Source: Psychrilyobacter sp. (GTDB lineage: Bacteria > Fusobacteriota > Fusobacteriia > Fusobacteriales > Fusobacteriaceae). From it: a stretch of DNA of 10,216 nucleotides. The first letter of the stretch is position 1. Every line of letters begins with the position of its first letter. Location: the NCBI GenBank assembly GCA_023145315.1, contig JAGLEA010000212.1, positions 1-10,216 on the forward strand, read 5' to 3'. Position numbers and translations under genes: made by a program. Shown in pieces: positions 1-6,773 of the stretch. The notes beneath the pieces were generated by a model. It was not told the origin of the DNA, did not search any database, and saw nothing but the letters and a program-made list of their open reading frames with translations.

Positions 1-2990
1 AAGGAACAACTATTGTTGATCGATTTTCAACTTTTGTCAATCCTAATAAACCCATTCCAGAAAAAATTACTACTCTTACAGGAATTACCGATGAAATGGT
101 GGCTAATGCTCCTCAATTAGAAGAAATTTTACCTAAATTTTTAGAATTTTCTAAAGACGCTACTATGGTAGCTCATAATGCAAAATTTGATATTGGTTTC
201 ATTCAAACTAAATTAAAAGCAAAGCTTAATACAGAATATGATCCTCCTGTAATCGATACTCTATTATGGGGAAAAAATATACTTAAAGAGCTTAAAAGAT
301 ACAACCTTAAAGCCATGGCAAAACATCTTGGAGTTAGTCTAGAGAATCATCATAGAGCCGTAGATGATGCTGAAGCTACAGCTCATATATTTATGAAAAT
401 GATGAATATGGTTCTCTCAAAGGGAGCATATAAATTAAACGAAATTGATGATGTATACGATACTGATGTCAAACTTATGGATACTATGAATACTATGATA
501 TTGGTAAAAAATCAAGTAGGACTTCGAAATCTTTACGAACTAACATCTCGAGCACATATTGATTTCTATGGACAGAAAAAACCTAGAATCCCAAAATCTC
601 TACTAACTGAACTACGTGATGGGCTTATCATTGCTAGTAGTGGTAGTGGAACATTTAGGAATGAAGGAGAGCTTGCAAAAGCTTATCTTCGTGGAACTTC
701 TAAATCAGAAATTGAGGAACTAGCTAAATATTATGATTACTTTGAAATCCATCCTCGTGGTACATATACTGAGTTAGTAGAAAAAAAAGAGATAGAATCA
801 TATGATAATATCATAGAGATGAATAAATACTTTATAGAATTAGGAAAAAAACAAGGGAAAATAGTAGTGGCCACTGGTGATGTACAGTATTTAGATCCTG
901 AAGAATACCTAACTAGGAGTGTCCTCCGATATGGTAGTGGGCAAGCCTTTAGTTCATGGCAATATGATAACCAACTATATTTCAGAACTACAGATGAGAT
1001 GTTAGAAGAGTTTTCATATTTAGGAGATGAACTAGCTAACGAGGTAGTAATCACAAATACACACTTAATTAATGACCTTATCGATAAAGTACAACCTATT
1101 CCAGATGGATTTTTTCCTCCTAAGATGGATAATGCAGAGGAAAATGTTAGAGATATGACCTATGAAAAAGCATATACTATCTATGGAAATCCACTTCCTG
1201 AGCACATTGAAGCAAGGTTAAAAAGGGAATTAGATGCAATCATAGGAAATGGCTTTGCTGTACTCTATCTTTCAGCACAAAAGCTTGTTAAAGAATCTTT
1301 AGACAACGGGTATCTAGTAGGATCGCGTGGATCTGTAGGGTCATCTTTAGTAGCCTTTATGATGGATATTACAGAAGTTAATGCTCTTTATCCCCACTAT
1401 GTATGTCCAGAGTGTAAACATTCTGAGTTTATAGATAGAGAGGGAAGTGGTGTAGATCTACCACCTAAGAATTGTCCAAATTGCAAGGATATAGAGATGA
1501 TTCGTGATGGACATACTATTCCATTTGAAGTATTTATGGGATTTAATGGTGACAAAGTGCCAGATATAGATCTGAACTTTTCGGGAGAGTATCAAGGAGT
1601 TATTCATAAATATTGTGAAGTACTCTTTGGAAAAGAAAATGTATTTAAAGCTGGAACAATATCTACACTTGCAGCTAAAAATGCTTATGGATATGTAAGA
1701 AAGTTTTCTGAAGAAAATAATATTCCTATGAGAGGTGCAGAGATAGAAAGGATTGCTATGGGATGCGAGGGAGTTAAAAAAACTACTGGGCAACATCCAG
1801 GTGGTATGATCATTGTGCCAGAAGGAAAATCTATATATGATTTTACACCTGTACAGCGACCTGCAAATGATGTTAATTCCACATCTATTACCACTCATTA
1901 TGATTATCATGTTATGGACGAACAATTAGTTAAATTAGATATATTAGGGCATGATGACCCTACAACTATTAAATTATTACAAGATTTAACAGGAGTAAAC
2001 ATATATGATGTTCCTCTTGCTGATCCTGATACTCTTAAACTTTTTTCAAGTACCGAGTCTTTAGGTGTTTTACCGGATGATATTGGATCTGTTGTTGGTA
2101 CTTATGGAGTTCCTGAGTTTGGTACTGGATTTGTTAGACAGATGTTAGTAGATACTAAGCCTACTACCTTTGCTGAACTTTGCCGTATATCAGGATTATC
2201 ACATGGAACTGATGTTTGGCTTAATAACGCACAGGAATTTGTAAAAAAAGGTGAAGCAACTCTATCAGAAGTTATATCTGTAAGAGACGATATTATGAAC
2301 TTTCTAATCGATTCTGGTGTGGAAAAAGGTGTTGCCTTTAAAATTATGGAGTTCGTTAGAAAGGGAAGACCAAGTCGTGAAGCGGCTCAATGGGAAAAAT
2401 ATTCTAATCTTATGAAGGAACATCAAGTGGCTGATTGGTATATAGAATCTTGTAAAAGAATCAAATATATGTTCCCAAAAGGACATGCTGTTGCTTACGT
2501 AATGATGGCTATGAGAATTGCATATTTTAAAGTACACTATCCACAAGCCTTCTACACTGCATATCTAACTCGAAAAGCAGATGATTTTGACTCTGACTTT
2601 ATGCTTACTTTAGATGGCGTTAAAGGGAAGATTAGAGAGTTAAAAAATGAGCCACGGATGGATGTCAGACAAAAAGGACAAATGGCTCTCTCTGAAATAA
2701 TTCTAGAAATGAATGCAAGAAAAGTTGAATTTTTAGGAGTAGATGTATATAAATCTAATGGTTTTAAATTTATTCTAGAAGGTGATAAGATAAGATTACC
2801 ACTTATTGCTGTCAATGGATTAGGAGCTGCAGTAGTAGAAAATATGATGAAGGAACGAGAAGGCAGAGAGTTTTCTTCATACGAGGATCTGAAGAGAAGA
2901 ACAAAAGCTTCTACAACAATTATAGATAAGTTAAAAGAGATAAAGGCTATAGATGGACTGAGTAATACCGATCAAAGAAGTCTATTTTAA
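1..2990 (+). CDS. polC: DNA polymerase III alpha subunit, PolC type (5'-partial)
   Basis: Replicative DNA polymerase with built-in 3'-5' proofreading, the leading-strand replicase of low-GC bacteria, working with the sliding clamp. The frame is open from position 3 with no stop, so the start lies before the window; 995 residues are visible, against about 1,430-1,450 for whole PolC proteins. Missing are the N-terminal OB and first PHP parts and the first exonuclease motif (DxE). Seen in order: exonuclease motif HNAKFD (174-191); HHRAVDD (348-368), holding the HxxxD motif; the rest of the split PHP domain; a zinc site with cysteines at 1404, 1413, 1473 and 1482; the polymerase motif DIDLNFSG (1563-1586), with two catalytic aspartates; KTTGQHPGG (near 1779-1805); and KLDILGHDDP, whose aspartate (1938) sits where the third catalytic Asp is known in Geobacillus PolC. 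The last residues QRSLF (2973-2987) are a typical clamp-binding motif. No frameshift or missing key residue is seen. Confidence 0.97.
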   Translation, partial: GTTIVDRFSTFVNPNKPIPEKITTLTGITDEMVANAPQLEEILPKFLEFSKDATMVAHNAKFDIGFIQTKLKAKLNTEYDPPVIDTLLWGKNILKELKRYNLKAMAKHLGVSLENHHRAVDDAEATAHIFMKMMNMVLSKGAYKLNEIDDVYDTDVKLMDTMNTMILVKNQVGLRNLYELTSRAHIDFYGQKKPRIPKSLLTELRDGLIIASSGSGTFRNEGELAKAYLRGTSKSEIEELAKYYDYFEIHPRGTYTELVEKKEIESYDNIIEMNKYFIELGKKQGKIVVATGDVQYLDPEEYLTRSVLRYGSGQAFSSWQYDNQLYFRTTDEMLEEFSYLGDELANEVVITNTHLINDLIDKVQPIPDGFFPPKMDNAEENVRDMTYEKAYTIYGNPLPEHIEARLKRELDAIIGNGFAVLYLSAQKLVKESLDNGYLVGSRGSVGSSLVAFMMDITEVNALYPHYVCPECKHSEFIDREGSGVDLPPKNCPNCKDIEMIRDGHTIPFEVFMGFNGDKVPDIDLNFSGEYQGVIHKYCEVLFGKENVFKAGTISTLAAKNAYGYVRKFSEENNIPMRGAEIERIAMGCEGVKKTTGQHPGGMIIVPEGKSIYDFTPVQRPANDVNSTSITTHYDYHVMDEQLVKLDILGHDDPTTIKLLQDLTGVNIYDVPLADPDTLKLFSSTESLGVLPDDIGSVVGTYGVPEFGTGFVRQMLVDTKPTTFAELCRISGLSHGTDVWLNNAQEFVKKGEATLSEVISVRDDIMNFLIDSGVEKGVAFKIMEFVRKGRPSREAAQWEKYSNLMKEHQVADWYIESCKRIKYMFPKGHAVAYVMMAMRIAYFKVHYPQAFYTAYLTRKADDFDSDFMLTLDGVKGKIRELKNEPRMDVRQKGQMALSEIILEMNARKVEFLGVDVYKSNGFKFILEGDKIRLPLIAVNGLGAAVVENMMKEREGREFSSYEDLKRRTKASTTIIDKLKEIKAIDGLSNTDQRSLF

Positions 2991-2994
2991 TCTA

Positions 2995-3028
2995 AAAAGG
3001 AGCGAATAATAAATTATTCGCTCCTTTT
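2995..3028. terminator. Bidirectional intrinsic terminator between convergent polC and sulP
   Basis: Two perfect 16-base arms (2995-3010 and 3013-3028), with GGAGCGAATAAT in the left arm, are separated by two bases; in RNA the innermost pairs would open into a usual-size loop. The A run on one side and T run on the other make it work on both strands: reading + it ends in TTTTAT, reading - in TTTTT. It begins 4 bases after the polC stop and lies 18 bases beyond the stop of the minus-strand sulP gene, so it probably ends both transcripts. Confidence 0.93.
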
Positions 3029-3046
3029 ATATAGGTATCTTTTTGA

Positions 3047-4582
3047 TTATGCTAATTGGTCATCTGCTACATGGTATTTTGGATCTTCTAAAACATTTAT
3101 CTCTACCACTTCTTGTGCATTATCTAATAGTAGTATACAGTCAGCACTTAGATGTCGTAAGTGTATTTTTTTATCAAGTGCCTTATATTTTTCCGTTATT
3201 GAATTTATCGCTTCAATAGCTGAATGATCCATAATTTTTGAGTTTATAAAGTCTATATAAACTTCTTGGGGATCTTCTTGAGGAGTAAATAACTCTTTAA
3301 ATAAAGCAACTGAACCAAAGAATAGAGGCCCATCTAATGTATATACTTTTATCCCTTTTTCTGTAGAAGTTACACTTGCTCCTATACTTCTACCTTTTTC
3401 CCATGCAAATATTAGAGCTGAGATTATAATCCCTGCTATTACCGCTACTGCTAAGTCTACTTGGACTGTGATTATAGTTACCACAATTATTACTAAGATA
3501 TCTTTTTTGGGAATTTTATTCAATAAATTTAATGATTCCCACTCAAAAGTACCTATAACTACCATAAACATTACTCCTACTAAGGCAGCTAGAGGAATTA
3601 ACCCGATTAAGCTTGATCCAAACATTATAAATATAATTAGTGACAGTGCTGCAAAACCTGAAGAAATTCTTGTTTTTCCACCTGAACTAACATTTATCAT
3701 AGATTGTCCAATCATAGCACATCCACCCATTCCACCTGTGAATCCGCTACAAATATTTGCTATTCCCTGTCCTATACACTCCTTGTTACTCCTACCTCTA
3801 GTATCTGTTAACTCGTCTATAAGTGAAAGCGTTAGAAGTGACTCTACTAATCCTACAAATGATGCAATCATAGCATAAGGTAGTATTATTTTGAAAGTTT
3901 CTAAATTTAATGGAACCATTGGAAGGTGAAATTTAGGTAACCCACCTGATAACTCTCTACCAGCAAAATCAGTAACTGTCCTTAATCCAAACCCCATAGA
4001 ATTTAATTTTAATGAGATAAGAGTCGTAACTACTATTGCTACTAATGTAGAAGGTACTACTTTTGTCAACTTTGGTAAAAATCTAATTATTCCCATTGTT
4101 AAAGCTATCAATCCTGCCATGATAAATAGTTCTGATCCTGTCATCCATGAACTATTCCCTAAAGAATCAATCACTTTAAATTGACCTAATTGAGCTTTAA
4201 ATATTACAATGGCTAGACCATTAACAAATCCTAGCATTACTGGATGAGGTATCATCCTTGAAAACTTACCTAACCTTAAAACTCCAGCCAATATCTGAAA
4301 TATTCCCATTAGAACTATTGTTGCAAATAAATATTCTACTCCATGATCAGCTACTAACGCTACTAAAACAACTGCTATAGCACCTGTTGCTCCTGATATC
4401 ATCCCTGGTCTTCCACCTAATATAGATGTAACTAATCCCATAATAAATGCTGAATATAGACCTATAAGTGGGTCAACTCCTAACACAAATGAAAATGCAA
4501 TAGCTTCTGGAACTAATGCTATAGCTACAGTAAGACCTGATAATATTTCCGTTTTATAATTTATTTCTTTTGATAATAACAA
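3047..4582 (-). CDS. SulP/SLC26-family inorganic anion transporter with STAS domain
   Basis: Inner-membrane anion transporter or exchanger of the SulP (SLC26) family; 511 residues. Residues about 10-395 are a long series of hydrophobic helices. The third-helix region carries SGATGAIA (63-70), matching the substrate-site loop of SulP proteins, and GGMGGCAMIGQS (283-294) matches the conserved tenth-helix region. A short cytoplasmic STAS domain follows (about 409-495) with IDFINSKIMDHSAIEAI (443-459) and LRHLS (475-479). Substrate cannot be read from sequence: sulfate and bicarbonate (BicA-like) are both plausible. The start is TTG at 4580-4582, supported by GAGGAG six bases upstream and an in-frame TAA at 4595-4597 just before it. 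It lies 51 bases after the pullulanase stop with no obvious terminator between, so it may be the last gene of that transcript. No sulfate-assimilation or carbonic anhydrase gene is beside it to decide the substrate. Confidence 0.92.
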   Translation of the reverse strand: MLLSKEINYKTEILSGLTVAIALVPEAIAFSFVLGVDPLIGLYSAFIMGLVTSILGGRPGMISGATGAIAVVLVALVADHGVEYLFATIVLMGIFQILAGVLRLGKFSRMIPHPVMLGFVNGLAIVIFKAQLGQFKVIDSLGNSSWMTGSELFIMAGLIALTMGIIRFLPKLTKVVPSTLVAIVVTTLISLKLNSMGFGLRTVTDFAGRELSGGLPKFHLPMVPLNLETFKIILPYAMIASFVGLVESLLTLSLIDELTDTRGRSNKECIGQGIANICSGFTGGMGGCAMIGQSMINVSSGGKTRISSGFAALSLIIFIMFGSSLIGLIPLAALVGVMFMVVIGTFEWESLNLLNKIPKKDILVIIVVTIITVQVDLAVAVIAGIIISALIFAWEKGRSIGASVTSTEKGIKVYTLDGPLFFGSVALFKELFTPQEDPQEVYIDFINSKIMDHSAIEAINSITEKYKALDKKIHLRHLSADCILLLDNAQEVVEINVLEDPKYHVADDQLA

Positions 4583-4588
4583 ATTTTT

Positions 4589-4594
4589 CTCCTC
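4589..4594 (-). promoter_or_regulatory. Ribosome binding site fixing the TTG start of sulP
   Basis: On the minus strand GAGGAG is followed by six bases and then TTG. An in-frame TAA directly upstream (4595-4597) rules out a longer protein, and no ATG lies nearby in frame, so this site decides the unusual TTG start. Confidence 0.85.
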
Positions 4595-4633
4595 TTAATT
4601 TATGATACACGTTAATTTTTTATCTATTTATAA

Positions 4634-6709
4634 TTAATTTTTCACTCCTAAAACTACAGTTGTATTAGGTGTTATAGTTAAAACTCCATCCTCTATTTTT
4701 ATTGCTGTATCCTCTATATGAGTAATTCCAGCTTGTTCAGAGTCTACTAAGATATCCACCTTATTTTCAAACTCTTCGTGAGTTAATTTTAGCTCCTCAA
4801 AAGCTCCATTATGAACAACTATATATTTATTATAGTTAGTACGCTCTATATTTTCAGCATAGCTATCTTCTACATTATTATCTAGAGTATAGGCAATAAT
4901 TCTATGAGAATTAAGATCATCTCCTAATATAAATTTTAGACCTTTTTTTATATTTTCACTTGTAGAATACCTAAAAGAATTTGCACTTCTACGAAGTTTT
5001 ATCAATCCACTAATATAGTTATTTAAATTTTTAAATAAAGGATGATCTTTTCTTTCCCATCTAATTTTATTAACATAGTCAGATGATGAATAACTGTTTT
5101 CATGGTAATCATTTATTTTTCCAATATCATCATCGTGATTTATTCGATCTGATGTATGTGCTCTATCTGGTTCTGGATCTTTTTTCTTCTGCTCCTCTCC
5201 TAATGGTTTTGTCAACCCTATCTCTGTTCCACCTTGAATTATTAACTTACCTTGAGATGTAAATAGCATTCCCATACTAAATTTAGCTATTTTAGCTCTA
5301 AATTCCATAGTTCCATCAATGGATAAATTTATCTTATCCCAGAGTGTGAATCCATCATGAATAGATAGATATTGCAAGTTTTCATTAGGAGATAGAGCAA
5401 ACCTATGATAAATATCTATACTTACTTTTTTATCATAGTAGTCTAATATATTCCCTATTATTCCAGCTCTACAAACATATGCCATGTCATAGTTACCCTG
5501 TATAAACCCATCTTGTTCCATAGTTCCTAAATACGAATCTCTAGTACTATCATTAAATAAAGCTAAATTCAAATCATGTGGATAGTTAGCTATATGTCCC
5601 TTTACTGGAGCTTCTTCTATAGGAAGATCTGTAAAATTCCATGCTTCACCTTGTAAAATTATATTTTCACCAAGAGCTTTTCTTATCGCTCTCATTGTTT
5701 CTATATCCATAAATCCCATTAGATCAAATCTAAATCCATCAATACCAAATTCTTCTACAAAATAAAGAAGTGAGTCTATAATTAACTTTCTCACCATAGG
5801 GTTTCTACTCTCTACTGTAGGCCCAGCACCAGTTCCACCCGATATTTCATCACCAAACATTCTATAGTAAGATCCTGGAGTTAGATTTTCAAAAACTTCC
5901 CATTTATATGTATGATTATATACTACATCCATAATAACACCTATTCCATTAGCATGGAGTTTATTAACTAAGGCTCTAAATTCCTTTATTCTTCCATATG
6001 GATCTACCTCATCAGCAGCTAGCCAACCTTCTACTGTAAAGTAGTTATGAGGATCATATCCCCAGTTATAATCTGAACCTAAATCTGTATAATTTTTATT
6101 CGATTCATTTACTGTGAAATAATTTTGAATAGGTAGTAATTGAACATGTGTTATTCCTAAGTCTTTCAGATGATTTATTCCATCTTCATAGTTTATAAAA
6201 GCTTCAAAAGTTCCAGCATTTTTCATATCTATACCAATTGTATAATCACGAATATGTACTTCATAAGCTATCATATCTGTAGGAGAAGCTAAATTTGACA
6301 TCCCTATGCTCACTGGTTTTTTCCCTGCTTCCTCAGAGTCTATAAAAATAATAGCACCTTTTCCTACATTATTTGGATCCTTACTAGGAGTAAAGCTTGC
6401 CATTGACTTAGCATACGGATCTAAAGCTTTTTTTACTGTTCCGTCTAGATGTTCTACTTTAAAATCATAGAAAAATCTTTCCAAACTTTTATAACCTGTT
6501 TCCTCTTCCCTTAAAATTATGCTCCAAATATCATCTTCTAATTTTACCATATTTTTCGAAAAAACTATTCTCTCAGAGTCATGTTTAGAGTATAAATTCA
6601 AATGAATATTTTTAATATTAGGAGCCCAAACTTTTATTTTCGCCGTTTTATCCTCTTTAAATGTAACTCCTAAATCGTCACCGGCATATATATATTTTCT
6701 TAAGTCCAT
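4634..6709 (-). CDS. pulA: Type I pullulanase (GH13 glycogen/maltodextrin debranching enzyme), cytoplasmic
   Basis: Hydrolyses alpha-1,6 branch links in pullulan-like glucans, probably on stored glycogen or imported maltodextrin, since there is no signal peptide. With the ATG start it has 691 residues, usual for bacterial type I pullulanases. An N-terminal CBM48-like beta domain (about 10-95) contains KVWAPN. The GH13 barrel follows (about 145-560), with the pullulanase signature YNWGYDP (214-220), region I DVVYNH (261-266), region II GFRFDLMG (325-332, nucleophile D329), region III QGEAW (acid/base E355) and region IV HD (451-452). A C-terminal beta domain ends the protein. Oddities: region IV reads HDGFTLWDK where HDN is usual in this group, and QGGTE (492-496) replaces the common QAGEE. 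A GTG two codons upstream (6713-6715) is in frame but overlaps the AAGGAG site, so ATG at 6707-6709 is chosen. It lies 64 bases after the nfn fusion, with a hairpin between. Confidence 0.93.
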   Translation of the reverse strand: MDLRKYIYAGDDLGVTFKEDKTAKIKVWAPNIKNIHLNLYSKHDSERIVFSKNMVKLEDDIWSIILREEETGYKSLERFFYDFKVEHLDGTVKKALDPYAKSMASFTPSKDPNNVGKGAIIFIDSEEAGKKPVSIGMSNLASPTDMIAYEVHIRDYTIGIDMKNAGTFEAFINYEDGINHLKDLGITHVQLLPIQNYFTVNESNKNYTDLGSDYNWGYDPHNYFTVEGWLAADEVDPYGRIKEFRALVNKLHANGIGVIMDVVYNHTYKWEVFENLTPGSYYRMFGDEISGGTGAGPTVESRNPMVRKLIIDSLLYFVEEFGIDGFRFDLMGFMDIETMRAIRKALGENIILQGEAWNFTDLPIEEAPVKGHIANYPHDLNLALFNDSTRDSYLGTMEQDGFIQGNYDMAYVCRAGIIGNILDYYDKKVSIDIYHRFALSPNENLQYLSIHDGFTLWDKINLSIDGTMEFRAKIAKFSMGMLFTSQGKLIIQGGTEIGLTKPLGEEQKKKDPEPDRAHTSDRINHDDDIGKINDYHENSYSSSDYVNKIRWERKDHPLFKNLNNYISGLIKLRRSANSFRYSTSENIKKGLKFILGDDLNSHRIIAYTLDNNVEDSYAENIERTNYNKYIVVHNGAFEELKLTHEEFENKVDILVDSEQAGITHIEDTAIKIEDGVLTITPNTTVVLGVKN

Positions 6710-6714
6710 AGTCA

Positions 6715-6720
6715 CTCCTT
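6715..6720 (-). promoter_or_regulatory. Ribosome binding site that decides the pullulanase start
   Basis: Minus-strand AAGGAG, then five bases (TGACT), then ATG (6707-6709). The last G of the site is the first base of the in-frame GTG at 6713-6715, so that GTG cannot sensibly be the start codon served by this site. Confidence 0.88.
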
Positions 6721-6730
6721 TTTTTATTTA

Positions 6731-6760
6731 AAGAAGGTTAGCTAATAAACTAACCTTCTT
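6731..6760 (-). terminator. Hairpin after the nfn fusion gene, probable (weak) terminator or attenuator
   Basis: Eleven-base perfect arms AAGAAGGTTAG (6731-6741) and CTAACCTTCTT (6750-6760) with an eight-base loop, 13 bases past the stop of the nfn fusion and 21 bases before the pullulanase ATG. On the minus strand the stem closes with CTTCTTT and then TAAATA, a poor T tract; on the plus strand it is followed by ATAATTTTTTT, a better one. It may partly stop transcription from nfn into the pullulanase gene, or protect the upstream message, or stop antisense transcription. No separate pullulanase promoter is evident in the short space left. Confidence 0.6.
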
Positions 6761-6773
6761 ATAATTTTTTTAT

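Noticed and set aside
1458..1925. Open frame of 155 codons on the minus strand inside polC
   Set aside because: It overlaps the polymerase active-site region of polC, whose protein is fully conserved there; the antisense product has random-looking composition.
3468..3878. Open frame of 136 codons on the plus strand inside sulP
   Set aside because: It lies wholly within the well-supported SulP gene on the other strand, its product resembles no family, and it has no clear ribosome binding site. It is a shadow frame.
4583..4633. Possible promoter for sulP (TATCAT as -10 on the minus strand at 4607-4602)
   Set aside because: There is no acceptable -35 hexamer at the right distance, and such matches are frequent in AT-rich spacers.
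6713..6715. GTG as start of the pullulanase (two residues longer)
   Set aside because: Its first base belongs to the AAGGAG ribosome binding site, while the ATG six bases later is correctly spaced.
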